Of a stretch of DNA of 37,146 nucleotides, positions 1 to 8,548 are shown piece after piece. The position numbers were made by a program, and so were the translations under genes. The notes under the pieces were generated by a model that saw nothing but the letters and a program-made list of their open reading frames with translations, was not told where the DNA came from and did no database searches. Source of the DNA: an uncultured Microcaldota archaeon (GTDB taxonomy: Archaea; Micrarchaeota; Micrarchaeia; Micrarchaeales; Micrarchaeaceae); the NCBI GenBank assembly GCA_903884115.1, contig CAISDH010000015.1, positions 1 to 37,146 of the forward strand, written 5' to 3'. Every line of letters begins with the position of its first letter. Within the stretch, counting starts at the first letter, position 1.

Positions 1-1
1 A

Positions 2-925
2 CGCAATGTGAAGAAGATGCTTGATATAGGTGTCAAATTCAAGCTCTACCTTGCAGATTATTTTGCGTTTATAAACAACAAGTATGAAGGAAATCTGGAT
101 CACATAAGGATGGCAGGAGAATATTTCATTGAAGTGTGGAAAGCCGGAGGCATAGACCCAAGCAAAGTCGAGATCATATGGGCAAAAGACCTAATGGACG
201 GCATTGAATACTGGGACCGTTTCATGCGGGTTGGCAAAGCAACAACCCTTGATAGGATAAAAAGGGCAGTGACAATAATGGGCAGAAAGGAGGGTGAAAA
301 GATTTCTGCTGCACAGCTCTTTTACCCAGCAATGCAGGTGACTGACGTATTCCAACTAGACATAGATATTTGCCAGCTCGGCATGGACCAAAGAAAGGCA
401 GACATACTTGCCAGGGAAGCGGCAGATAAGTACAAATGGAAGAAACCGGCTGCCGTGCACCATCCGCTGCTGCTCAGTCTGCAGGGCATACCTCAGGAAT
501 CCGATGCTAAGAAAGACCCGGACTTGATGATAGAATATAAGATGTCAAAATCGAACCCGAAGAGTTGCATATATGTGCATGACTCATATGACACGCTGAA
601 AGAAAAAATAAACGGAGCCTATTGCCCTGAAAAGGTCGTAGAGGGCAATCCGTTGTTGAACTACCTGAAGAATGTATTGCTGAAAGATTCAAAGGAAGGA
701 ATAATTATAGAAAGGCCGCAAAAGTTCGGCGGAAGGTTCGAGGCAGGGGGCTACAGCGAGCTAGAGGCAGCATACATAAAAGGCATGCTTCATCCTTTGG
801 ATCTTAAAGGGTTTGTAGTCGGAAAGCTTGAGGAACAAATAAAACCCATCAGGGAGCACTTCGAGAAGGACAAGCACGCGAAGGAGCTGTACGAAGCAGT
901 AAAGAAGTTCAACATCACCAGATAG
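2..925 (+). CDS. tyrS: Tyrosyl-tRNA synthetase, 5' end cut off by the window
   Basis: Class I aminoacyl-tRNA synthetase that charges tRNA-Tyr in the cytoplasm. The frame is open to the left edge, so the true start and the N-terminal part with the HIGH-like ATP-binding motif lie outside. The GTG at 8 is internal, since the residues around it align with the middle of the Rossmann fold in archaeal TyrRS. Seen here: the segment GVKFKLYLADYFAFINNK, the tyrosine-pocket region QVTDVFQLDIDICQLGMDQR, and the signature KMSKS at residues 178-182 counted from that GTG. The C-terminal helical domain ends at a TAG stop. It is followed after 26 bases by the phosphodiesterase gene on the same strand. Family assignment is firm. 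Confidence 0.93.
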   Translation, partial: RNVKKMLDIGVKFKLYLADYFAFINNKYEGNLDHIRMAGEYFIEVWKAGGIDPSKVEIIWAKDLMDGIEYWDRFMRVGKATTLDRIKRAVTIMGRKEGEKISAAQLFYPAMQVTDVFQLDIDICQLGMDQRKADILAREAADKYKWKKPAAVHHPLLLSLQGIPQESDAKKDPDLMIEYKMSKSNPKSCIYVHDSYDTLKEKINGAYCPEKVVEGNPLLNYLKNVLLKDSKEGIIIERPQKFGGRFEAGGYSELEAAYIKGMLHPLDLKGFVVGKLEEQIKPIREHFEKDKHAKELYEAVKKFNITR

Positions 926-951
926 CCACAGCGCATCAATTAAAAGATTGC

Positions 952-2472
952 ATGAGAAGCAGAAATGATTCTTTGCCTCGCAAGAAGCTCTACATGGTTG
1001 GCGTTGATTCCGCACCGTTATGGATTGTGAAGTATCTATGCGACAAATACGGCATGCGCGGCTTCGGCACGTTCTTCAAGGAGGGCTTCCTCAAGGAGAT
1101 AACTTCTACTCTGCCTCCTCTTAGCGGCCCTGCCTGGCCCAGCATATACACGGGGCTTGAGCCGCGTGAGCACGGCATCATAGACTTCCTGTCGCTTGGA
1201 AGGAACTACGAGAAGGCAGACCTGCTGTTCCTCGACACTGTGAGGCACCCGCCGTTCTGGGACACGCTTTCCGACAGCGGCTTGAGAAGCCTTGTGGTCA
1301 CGCCCGTGATGATAACGAACCCAAGCAACAGCGAGAATGTGGACATGATGACTGGCTGGCCTCTGAAGCCAAGGTTCAGCTCAGACAGGGTCAAGGCAGA
1401 GGCCCGCAAAGCCGGCTTTTCGGGAGAGCCGGAGATAGAAGGCGTCCTAAAGGCAGGCACGCTATCCGTGAAGGAGGGCTCTGCAAAATACGCCAAGAGC
1501 ATAAAAGACAGGGCGAGGTTCAGCAGGCGCATGATCGAGCGCAACGATTACGACCTTTCCCTTGTGTGCTTCTCAGAGACGGACCGCATGCAGCACTACA
1601 TAACAGCGAAGAACTGGGAGGAGCTGCTGATGCCATTGTACAACGAGGTGTCGGAATTCCTGGCGTGGCTCGCATCGTACGCCAAGGAAGTCGGCGGGAA
1701 CTACGAGATCGTCCTTTTCTCAGACCACGGATCGCAGCAGATAAAGAACAAGTTCCTGCTCAACGCCTGGCTTGTCAACAGCGGCTACGCAAAGCTGAAA
1801 GACGCCATAATCGAGGGCATGACGGATTCCGGCCATGGCACGGCCAGCGCAAAATACCTGATAAGGGAGAAGCTGTTCAAGAGCGGCCTGAGGAAGGTGT
1901 ACAACAGGATGCCCGAAAAGGTGAAGAGCACTGTTGCAAGCGCGGCAGGCAAAGTGTTCTCCGGCACCTCCGGAAGCGACTACACCAGGATACATGATTT
2001 TGATTTTGACATGCACGGCACAAGGGCGTTCGCATCTGTATCAAACAACCCAGTCGGCACAATATTCATAAACGACAGCCGCTTTGCGGACCCGCGCGTC
2101 GGCGCCAATGAGAAGCTGCGCATAAAGGCAGCGCTCATAAAGGCGCTGAACTCGCTGCGCTCTCCAGAAGGAGATCACTTCGTCAAGAGGGTAGTCGACG
2201 GCAGCAAGTACTATCGCGGGCTCAAGGGCATCATAACCCCCGACCTGCTCGTCGAGGTGAAGCCGGCTTACACCATAGACATATTCTATTATTCGCAGAA
2301 AAGCGTCTTGATGAAACCCGAGCTCGCGAAGAGCGGCGATCACACGATGCACGGCATATTCGGGATGCAGGGCAGCGACGCCGGTTATTTGAATGCATAC
2401 AGTAAAAGGAATATGGACGTATGCAAGATCGCGCCGCTCATATTCAAGTATTTCGGCGTGGATGGTGCCTGA
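952..2472 (+). CDS. Alkaline phosphatase superfamily phosphodiesterase/nucleotide pyrophosphatase
   Basis: A 506-residue metal-dependent phosphohydrolase of the type I phosphodiesterase group; the substrate cannot be told from sequence. Metal-site residues are visible in family order: D19 (GVDSAP), a nucleophile position in PPLSGPAWPS (S58, where relatives often have Thr), D211 and H215 in SETDRMQHY, D258-H259 in FSDHGS, and a late His in SGDHTMHG (H464). No signal peptide or membrane helix is evident, so it is probably cytoplasmic. The start is uncertain. ATG 952 gives the longest form; a TATA-like stretch at 937-946 would put a transcript start near 967 and favour TTG 973 or ATG 994 if the gene has its own promoter. 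The glycosyltransferase follows after 6 bases, which suggests a glycan or lipid-linked-sugar context. Confidence 0.85.
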   Translation: MRSRNDSLPRKKLYMVGVDSAPLWIVKYLCDKYGMRGFGTFFKEGFLKEITSTLPPLSGPAWPSIYTGLEPREHGIIDFLSLGRNYEKADLLFLDTVRHPPFWDTLSDSGLRSLVVTPVMITNPSNSENVDMMTGWPLKPRFSSDRVKAEARKAGFSGEPEIEGVLKAGTLSVKEGSAKYAKSIKDRARFSRRMIERNDYDLSLVCFSETDRMQHYITAKNWEELLMPLYNEVSEFLAWLASYAKEVGGNYEIVLFSDHGSQQIKNKFLLNAWLVNSGYAKLKDAIIEGMTDSGHGTASAKYLIREKLFKSGLRKVYNRMPEKVKSTVASAAGKVFSGTSGSDYTRIHDFDFDMHGTRAFASVSNNPVGTIFINDSRFADPRVGANEKLRIKAALIKALNSLRSPEGDHFVKRVVDGSKYYRGLKGIITPDLLVEVKPAYTIDIFYYSQKSVLMKPELAKSGDHTMHGIFGMQGSDAGYLNAYSKRNMDVCKIAPLIFKYFGVDGA

Positions 2473-2478
2473 ATCGGT

Positions 2479-3627
2479 GTGTCAGTGAAACTGCTCATAA
2501 TGCAGCACAACCTCAATGAGCGCGGCGGGGCAGAGCGCGTCATACTGAAGATAGCTCAGCACTACGATGCAAAGATCTACACTCTGGGCTACGAGCCCGA
2601 TTCCACTTTCGAAGGGTTCAAGGCGCTTGACATAGAGGTCTTCGCCAAGAGGGGCGTGCTCAACAGGGCGATGCCGCAGGTCATAGCCAACGGCGTGCAT
2701 TACGGCACGAACTTCCTCAGGCTCAAGGTGCGCGAGGACTACGATGTCATAAATGCGCACATGTCCCCCAGCGAATGGTCAAGGAACAAGAACGAGCGCG
2801 TGCTGTGGTATGTGCACACGCCTCCAAGGGAGATATTCGACCCCGGAATAGGCGCAGTCAGGAAGAGGCCTGCGCATGAGAGGCTTGCGTATGACGCGCT
2901 GTCGCTCTTTTACAGGCGCATTGAGAGCAGCATGGTGAACAGGATAGAAGGGATAGCGACAAACAGCGCAACCACGAACAAGAGGCTGAAAAAGTACCTG
3001 CACCGCAGCGGCACCGTGATAAGTCCCGGCGTGGACTGCAAGGATTTCAGGAATGACGGCGACGGGAAGTATTTCATTTACCACTCAAGGATAGACAGGA
3101 TGAAGAGGCAGGAGTACGCGATCAGCGCCTTCGAGCAGTTCCTGAGACTGTCCAAGGACAAGGACTACAAGCTCATACTGTCGGGCACGCTCTCGAAGCG
3201 CTACCGGAGCTCTGCCGAGTATTACGACACGCTGAAAGCGATGCATGCCAGGAACGTGGTGTTCAAGCTGAACCCGAGCGACGCGCAGGTCAGGTCTCTC
3301 TATGCGAACTGCACTGCATTGCTGTTCACACCCATCAACGAGGATTTCGGCATCGTGCCTCTTGAGGCGATGGCAAGCAGCAAGGCAGTGATAGCGGTGA
3401 ACGAGGGCGGGCCCAGCGAGACGGTGCTGCAGGGCAAGACGGGATTCCTTGTAGACTCCCAAAGCGAGATGGCAAGAAAGATGCTGTTCCTGGCAGAGCA
3501 CAGGAGCGCAGCGGAGGAGATGGGAAGGCAGGGAAGGCATAGGGTCGAGCAGGCATACAGCTGGGGCAATTTCTTCAGGGGCTTCGATGCGCTTGCAAGG
3601 AATGTGGCAAAGGGAAACCGCGACTGA
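2479..3627 (+). CDS. Glycosyltransferase family 4 (GT-B fold)
   Basis: A 382-residue retaining sugar transferase of the GT4 type that uses a nucleotide sugar to build a glycan or glycolipid; acceptor unknown. The N-terminal acceptor domain begins with a β-strand followed by the Gly-rich ERGGAERV loop. The C-terminal donor domain holds the EX7E motif, E288 and E296 in EDFGIVPLEA, followed by NEGGPSETV. There are no transmembrane segments; these enzymes usually sit on the inner face of the membrane. The GTG start at 2479 lies six bases after the previous stop, so the two genes are probably one transcript. The gene ends 92 bases before the pilus operon, which has its own promoter. Surface glycosylation near pilin genes is common in archaea, but a link here is only inferred. 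Confidence 0.88.
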   Translation: MSVKLLIMQHNLNERGGAERVILKIAQHYDAKIYTLGYEPDSTFEGFKALDIEVFAKRGVLNRAMPQVIANGVHYGTNFLRLKVREDYDVINAHMSPSEWSRNKNERVLWYVHTPPREIFDPGIGAVRKRPAHERLAYDALSLFYRRIESSMVNRIEGIATNSATTNKRLKKYLHRSGTVISPGVDCKDFRNDGDGKYFIYHSRIDRMKRQEYAISAFEQFLRLSKDKDYKLILSGTLSKRYRSSAEYYDTLKAMHARNVVFKLNPSDAQVRSLYANCTALLFTPINEDFGIVPLEAMASSKAVIAVNEGGPSETVLQGKTGFLVDSQSEMARKMLFLAEHRSAAEEMGRQGRHRVEQAYSWGNFFRGFDALARNVAKGNRD

Positions 3628-3681
3628 AGTTTGCACTGCGGCACGTTTCCAACTTAAGCTGAAGAGGAAGCCGCCCGCTCA

Positions 3682-3692
3682 CTTTATTAAAT
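3682..3692 (+). promoter_or_regulatory. TATA box of the pilus assembly operon
   Basis: The sequence CTTTATTAAAT is centred 33 bases before ATG 3720. A transcript would begin near 3713, giving a nearly leaderless message for the first gene of the five-gene operon. Confidence 0.6.
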
Positions 3693-3719
3693 GTTTGCTG
3701 CGAATGCTATTTGGGTTTG

Positions 3720-5009
3720 ATGGCGACCGAAAAACCTGGCGAAGAGAACGTCGAGACCAGAACTTCAATTGACGCGTTGATGGAGCTGCTCCAGCAGAAA
3801 GGCAAGATGGATGTCAACGACATAGCCGGAACGCTGGGAATAGCGCCAGCCATCGTCGAGAGCTGGTCCAAGGTGCTGGAAACAGGAGGCATGGTCAAGA
3901 TAAGCTATGAAGTCGGCAAGATGCATGTAGCGCCGGTAGTCATGAGCCCGGAGCAGACAAAGCTCATAGAGTCGAAGATCGAGGTGAAGCGCGGACTTGC
4001 GGAGGACAAGGTCGCCGCGCAGCGCAGCGAACTGGAAAAATTCGTAGTGGAGATAAACGAGCTGAGCACCGAAGTATCGAGCCTGGAGCGCGTATACCAG
4101 CAGAGGATGCCGGCGGTGCAGCAGATGCTATTGCAGATAAACACGCTCTATGACAGCATAATAGAGCAGAGCAAGACGGTAGAGCAGATAAAGAAGAACG
4201 CTGAAGACTCGTACCAGAGCGTCAACAAGAACATCGATGAGATGTATGCGAAGATAGAGGCGCTCAGCAATACAGAGATAAACACACGCCAGGGCAAGGG
4301 CACGATCACTACAGGCACAGGAGACTCGCAGGACGCCATGAAGAATGCGGAAGCTGCATACGAGGCGCTCAACAGCCTGTCGAGCATCAAGGACAGGCTG
4401 TTCGATTCCATGCTGCAGAATGTTGACGTGCAGGTTGGCGAGCTGAAGAAGCAGATCAATACAAGGAAGAAGGAGGTAGATGCGCAGATGAGGGCGAGCA
4501 GCGCAAGCATCGCGCAGGTTCTCGGCAGGCTCAAGACGCAGAGCAAGGACACAAAGGACATCGTGGAGCGGCTCAAGGGCTTCAAGAAGGATATCGACGG
4601 CACAAAGAGGCTGATCAACAATGCAAAGGTGCAGTTCACAGACAGATACGAGAAGATCGAAGAGACCATGAACACGAGCACAACGGTGCTGAGGCAGGAT
4701 ACCAAGGGCGTGCTGGACAAGCTCAGCGACCTCAAGGCGGCGTTCGGCGATGTCGTGAAGATAGACAACACGCTGCATGACGCAAAGAAAAGCATCGAGG
4801 CATTAAACAAGGAGATCGGAGAGTCAAGGGAGAGCGTGAATGAGTTGCAGAAGCTGCTGCAGGCGCAGGCAGCGATAGACATGAGTCCTGAGCAGCACAT
4901 AACCGCAACGACGGAGATCGAGAGGAAGGTCGGCAAGAACAGTGAGAAGATAGCTAAGATAAAGAAGTCCATAAAGGATACGAAGAGCAAGTTCTACGAG
5001 AGCAAGTGA
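3720..5009 (+). CDS. Winged-helix plus coiled-coil protein heading the pilus operon
   Basis: I do not recognise a named family. With start ATG 3720 the protein has 429 residues (in-frame TTG codons at 3711 and 3717 would add at most three). Roughly residues 15-70 look like a small winged-helix domain (KGKMDVNDIAGTLGIAPAIV, then a short wing). From about residue 85 to the end it is almost entirely charged heptad helix, interrupted by a short flexible Gly/Thr-rich stretch near residue 200. No membrane segment or signal peptide is visible. Its stop codon overlaps the ribosome-binding site of the secretion ATPase, so the two are translationally coupled. A scaffold or regulator of the ATPase/platform complex is plausible but unproven. 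Confidence 0.7.
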   Translation: MATEKPGEENVETRTSIDALMELLQQKGKMDVNDIAGTLGIAPAIVESWSKVLETGGMVKISYEVGKMHVAPVVMSPEQTKLIESKIEVKRGLAEDKVAAQRSELEKFVVEINELSTEVSSLERVYQQRMPAVQQMLLQINTLYDSIIEQSKTVEQIKKNAEDSYQSVNKNIDEMYAKIEALSNTEINTRQGKGTITTGTGDSQDAMKNAEAAYEALNSLSSIKDRLFDSMLQNVDVQVGELKKQINTRKKEVDAQMRASSASIAQVLGRLKTQSKDTKDIVERLKGFKKDIDGTKRLINNAKVQFTDRYEKIEETMNTSTTVLRQDTKGVLDKLSDLKAAFGDVVKIDNTLHDAKKSIEALNKEIGESRESVNELQKLLQAQAAIDMSPEQHITATTEIERKVGKNSEKIAKIKKSIKDTKSKFYESK

Positions 5010-5011
5010 TC
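5006..5011 (+). promoter_or_regulatory. Ribosome-binding site overlapping a stop codon
   Basis: GTGATC matches the 3' end of archaeal 16S rRNA and contains the TGA stop of the previous gene. The two bases GC separate it from the TTG start at 5014. It supports that unusual start codon and indicates translational coupling. Confidence 0.6.
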
Positions 5012-5013
5012 GC

Positions 5014-6501
5014 TTGGCCGAAGATGTACTAGAATCTTATCAGCTTGATGCGCACGGAATGCAGGTCAACGTGCTGATCCTGAAGACAGAGGACTACGCG
5101 CTTGCATACCGCGTCAGTTTCCAGGGCATAGGGGATGCCACGAAGCTGCTCATGATGTCGTTCAGGCGCGAGCTCGCATCGATGGTTGCGATAGACCCCA
5201 CGAGAATAGAGGACAAGGAGTACGCTGACGAGCTGAACAAGAGGTACATAGACGCAAGCGAGGTGCTCATAGACAAGTACGTGCCGGGCACGCGCGCCGA
5301 TGTGAAGAAGTTCCTCATAGCCTACATCCTCAACATAATGCTCGGCCTCGGAGAGCTGGAAGCCCCGCTTGCAGACGACAACCTTGAAGAGATAGCAGTC
5401 AACGGTTCAAGGAGCGATATCTGGGTCTTCCATAAGATATACGGCTGGTGCAAGACGAACATAAGGCCCGCGAGCGAGGAAATGATATACGACCAGGCGG
5501 AGCAGATTGGCAGGCGAACGGGCAAGCAGATAACGAACCTCGATCCGCTCATGGACGCGGAACTGTCTGACGGCTCCAGAGTGAACGCGACGCTATATCC
5601 GGTGTCGCAGACGGGCAACACGATAACGATAAGAAAATTCGCGAAGAACCCGTGGACCATGCCGATGATGATAAATAACGGCACAGTGAGCCCGGAGATC
5701 GCAGCGCTGACGTGGCTGTGCATACAGAACGAGATGAGCCTGATGTTCTCTGGGGGCACTGCAAGCGGAAAGACGAGCTTCCTCAATGCCGCGAGCATAT
5801 TCTTCCCTGCAAACAGAAGGATAATATCGATAGAGTCCACGCGAGAGCTAGGCCTGCCGAGCTTCCTGCAATGGATACCCATGGTATCAAGGCAGCCTAA
5901 CCCCGAAGGCAAGGGAGAGGTCACGCTCTACCAGCTGATGATCAACGCACTCAGGCAAAGGCCAGACATAGTGCTGGTCGGAGAAGTCAGGACCGAGAAG
6001 GACGCGGAGACGCTCTTCGAGGCGATCCACACAGGCCACGCAGTGTACGGCACTGTGCACGCCGACAACGCACAGGACACGGTCATAAGGATGACAAACC
6101 CCCCGATCAACGTGCCAAAGATACTGATGAACGCGCTCGGCGCGATGGTGGTGCTGTTCAGGCACAGGACAAAGGGAATAAGGCGTGTGCTCGAATTCGG
6201 AGAGGTGTTGAGAACCGGAGACATAAACGTGCTGTACAGGTGGAACCTCGCTGACGACAGGTTCGTGCAGATAGCAGACCTTACCAGGCTTTCGGAACAG
6301 CTCATGCTCTATGGAGGGCTCACAAGAACCGAGATAGCCACAGACGTGCAGGAGAAGATGAAGGTCCTGAACTGGATGGTCTCAAACAACGTGATGAACG
6401 TGGACGACGCGGGATCTGTCGTAGCTAACTACTACAAGAACAGCACAAAGGTAATGGACATCGTGAACAACAATGTAAAGTTCTCGAAGGACATCTTCTA
6501 G
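5014..6501 (+). CDS. Type IV pilus/archaellum-type secretion ATPase (TadA/ArlI/PilB-like)
   Basis: A 495-residue hexameric P-loop ATPase expected to power assembly of pilin subunits at the inner membrane face. Residues 1-200 form the N-terminal domain that reads ITNLDPLMDAELSDGSRVNA just before the core. The core shows Walker A GGTASGKT (K253), an Asp/Glu-rich stretch with Arg residues after it, Walker B RPDIVLVGEVR (D318, E324), and the His box TVHADN (H349). The length suits the archaeal GspE-2/ArlI group. The TTG start is supported by the GTGATC site eight bases upstream. It is followed by an Ala-rich coiled-coil gene and two platform proteins, the standard ATPase-platform order of archaeal pili. 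No archaellum stator genes (arlF, arlG, arlH) are present, so I favour a pilus over an archaellum. Confidence 0.92.
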   Translation: MAEDVLESYQLDAHGMQVNVLILKTEDYALAYRVSFQGIGDATKLLMMSFRRELASMVAIDPTRIEDKEYADELNKRYIDASEVLIDKYVPGTRADVKKFLIAYILNIMLGLGELEAPLADDNLEEIAVNGSRSDIWVFHKIYGWCKTNIRPASEEMIYDQAEQIGRRTGKQITNLDPLMDAELSDGSRVNATLYPVSQTGNTITIRKFAKNPWTMPMMINNGTVSPEIAALTWLCIQNEMSLMFSGGTASGKTSFLNAASIFFPANRRIISIESTRELGLPSFLQWIPMVSRQPNPEGKGEVTLYQLMINALRQRPDIVLVGEVRTEKDAETLFEAIHTGHAVYGTVHADNAQDTVIRMTNPPINVPKILMNALGAMVVLFRHRTKGIRRVLEFGEVLRTGDINVLYRWNLADDRFVQIADLTRLSEQLMLYGGLTRTEIATDVQEKMKVLNWMVSNNVMNVDDAGSVVANYYKNSTKVMDIVNNNVKFSKDIF

Positions 6502-6508
6502 TGGTCTA

Positions 6509-7177
6509 ATGGCATCATATCAGGAATTGCTAAAGCTTGTTGAGGTAATTGAAAGCGGCAGCAGCGTCCAGGCCCAAGGCACAATAAACATCGGAAACAT
6601 TCTTGCTGAGAACGTCGGGCTGCGCAGCGCAGGCTATGAACAGCTGCTTGCCATGATAGACAAGACGGCATTTGAGGCCCAGCGCAAGCCAAAAGAGGAG
6701 AAGGAGCGCACAAAGCAGGCGGCCGCGCAGGTTGCACAAGCGGCACAGACGGCAGCACCTGCGCAGGCAGTGCATGCCGCTCAGGCTGCGGCGCCCGCTT
6801 ACGAAGCTGCGCATGTCGAACTCAAGGAGAAGGCAAAGCAGGAGCTGTCAGCAATAATAACCGAATCACTCATAAAGACAGAGCCGAAGATCGAGGAAGT
6901 GCAGATAAGCATGAACCTGAAGGATCTCGTGCTGCCCAACCTTCCGATGGCAGAACAGGTGCCAGAGCTAGAGAAGATGATAGAGGGATTGCGCATCAAC
7001 ATATTCGATAGCGACCAGATCGCAACGCTGCGGAAAGAGCTGCAAGGCCTACAGGCGGAAATGGCGAATGAGAAGGCAGAGATGCAGAAAAGCAAAACCG
7101 AACCCATAGATTCTGAGAAGGAGCTGTGGACAGTCAGGGAGCAACGCCTGGCAGAGGCGCTTGCAATGGTGAAGTGA
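6509..7177 (+). CDS. Ala-rich coiled-coil protein between ATPase and platform genes
   Basis: I do not recognise this 222-residue protein. Residues 1-50 are a compact helical head. Residues 55-105 are rich in Ala, Gln, Lys and Glu (runs such as QAAAQVAQAAQTAAPAQA), which looks like a flexible or helical linker. Residues 110-160 contain a short ordered segment (SMNLKDLVLPNLPMAEQVPE), and the end is coiled coil with repeated Glu/Lys/Gln. No membrane helix. Its TGA stop overlaps the ATG of the next gene by one base, so translation is coupled to the first platform protein. It has the position of an accessory component linking ATPase and platform; that is inferred from position alone. Confidence 0.65.
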   Translation: MASYQELLKLVEVIESGSSVQAQGTINIGNILAENVGLRSAGYEQLLAMIDKTAFEAQRKPKEEKERTKQAAAQVAQAAQTAAPAQAVHAAQAAAPAYEAAHVELKEKAKQELSAIITESLIKTEPKIEEVQISMNLKDLVLPNLPMAEQVPELEKMIEGLRINIFDSDQIATLRKELQGLQAEMANEKAEMQKSKTEPIDSEKELWTVREQRLAEALAMVK

Positions 7178-8544
7178 TGTTTGAAAAGAAGAAGCAGGTA
7201 ATAGAGGTCAATGGAAAGCGCGTTGAGCTCGAGCCGAAGCCCTCCATGCTCTCGGGCATATTCTCCAACCGCAAGAAGCAGGCGGTGCACATTTCAGAGC
7301 CGAAGTCAGCGGCGACGCAGAAGAAGCAGTCGATGATTTCCGGAATGTTTGCGAACCGCAAGAAGCCAGGGGCGCTTGGCGCAGAGCAGAAGTCTTTGGC
7401 GCCGCACACAAAGACCTCGGAAATTTTCAGCATGTTCGGTAACCGCAATAAATCCACGGTGCACGTTACAGAGCAGAAGCCATCGGCACCGCAGCAGAAG
7501 ACCTCGCATGCCCTTTTCGGCATGTTCGGTAACCGCAATAAATCCACGGTGCACGTTACAGAGCAGAAGCAACCCTTACATGCAGAGCCCCTACACATAC
7601 CAAGCTTTCCTAGCACCCAGAGGCAGGAGGCGAAACAGCAAGCAGGCGCGCCGCAGCAACAGAAGCCAGTGTATGCTGCAAAGTCGGAAATACGCTCCAT
7701 AAAAAAGCGCGGCACGTTTTATCTCTACATAGAGAGCATTGAAGGCAAGCACAAGGGCCTTGAGGCGTCTCTGAGGGATCAGGGCATACGCCAGAACGTG
7801 CACGAATTCATACAGCGCATGCTTATTGCCTCGATAATGCTTGCGGTAGTGCTCGCGGTGACGCTGTCATTCCTGTTCTACAACGTGGGACTGCCGCTGG
7901 CAAACAGCCTGCTGTTCGGCCTTGTCATAGGAGTGGCATCCTACTACGTGGCGTTCGGCGAGTTCATAAACTACCCTTCACGGCGCTCAAAAGTGGCCTC
8001 GAAGAACATAGAGCGAGACATCCTGTCAGCCGCGAGGGACATGATAATATCCCTGAGGTCGGGCATGCCGCTTTTCAACGCGATAGTATCGATCAGCACG
8101 GGATATTCTGATGCAAGCAAGGAGTTCGCAAAGGTCATAGAGCGCGTGCAACTTGGCCTGCCTCTTGAGGATGCGATAGACCAGACGGCTAGCGAGACCA
8201 AGAGCGTGTCGTTCAAGCGCATGATGCTCCAGGCTTCTACGAGCATAAAGGCAGGCGCAGATGTCATAGACGCGCTGCAGAGCGTGATAGACCAGCTGTC
8301 GCAGGAGCGCATAATAGAGCTAAGGAGATACGGACAGAAGCTTAACGCCATAGCGATGTTCTACATGCTGTTCGGCATCATACTCCCGAGCATGGGAATT
8401 GCCGTGCTGGTGATAATGACCACGTTCATAGCGATATTCACGGTTACAACGTCGGTGCTTGCGTTCGTGATAATAGGCATGATATTCCTGCAGTTCATAT
8501 TCCTGGAGATGATAATAGGATCGAGGCCAGTGTACTCAATGTGA
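7177..8544 (+). CDS. TadC/ArlJ-like membrane platform protein with repeated N-terminal tail
   Basis: The start is ATG 7177, overlapping the previous stop (TGATG), not the upstream in-frame ATG at 7126; the protein is 455 residues. Residues 1-150 are a soluble, basic, Gln/Lys-rich tail made of about four imperfect 30-residue repeats around cores such as MFGNRNKSTVHVTEQK. Residues 211-262 hold two membrane helices. Residues 285-390 form a type II secretion F domain with repeated helical hairpins. Residues 395-450 hold further helices. Platform proteins bind the ATPase through cytoplasmic loops and push pilins into the fibre. The long repeated tail is unusual for the family. A second platform gene follows at 8549, as in Tad systems, which use TadB and TadC together. 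Confidence 0.85.
   Translation: MFEKKKQVIEVNGKRVELEPKPSMLSGIFSNRKKQAVHISEPKSAATQKKQSMISGMFANRKKPGALGAEQKSLAPHTKTSEIFSMFGNRNKSTVHVTEQKPSAPQQKTSHALFGMFGNRNKSTVHVTEQKQPLHAEPLHIPSFPSTQRQEAKQQAGAPQQQKPVYAAKSEIRSIKKRGTFYLYIESIEGKHKGLEASLRDQGIRQNVHEFIQRMLIASIMLAVVLAVTLSFLFYNVGLPLANSLLFGLVIGVASYYVAFGEFINYPSRRSKVASKNIERDILSAARDMIISLRSGMPLFNAIVSISTGYSDASKEFAKVIERVQLGLPLEDAIDQTASETKSVSFKRMMLQASTSIKAGADVIDALQSVIDQLSQERIIELRRYGQKLNAIAMFYMLFGIILPSMGIAVLVIMTTFIAIFTVTTSVLAFVIIGMIFLQFIFLEMIIGSRPVYSM
7430..7570 (+). repeat. Tandem coding repeat, 90-base period
   Basis: Positions 7430-7480 recur base for base at 7520-7570 (51 identical bases, period 90). The repeats are in frame and encode two copies of a MFGNRNKSTVHVTEQK unit. 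Two more diverged units precede them at about 7240-7420. Exact identity at synonymous sites implies recent duplication or gene conversion. Confidence 0.9.
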
Positions 8545-8546
8545 TC
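8541..8546 (+). promoter_or_regulatory. Ribosome-binding site overlapping a stop codon
   Basis: GTGATC contains the TGA stop of the first platform gene and sits two bases before ATG 8549. The arrangement is identical to the one at 5006-5013, including the GC spacer. Confidence 0.6.
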
Positions 8547-8548
8547 GC

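Noticed and set aside
4128-4990. Two long minus-strand open frames (216 and 280 residues) under the coiled-coil gene
   Set aside because: Both are antisense to a gene with a good promoter and coupled neighbours; their hydrophobic Ser/Leu-rich text is the mirror of Glu/Lys heptads.
7126-7177. Upstream ATG of the first platform protein
   Set aside because: It lies deep within the preceding gene, while ATG 7177 has the standard one-base overlap with the stop.
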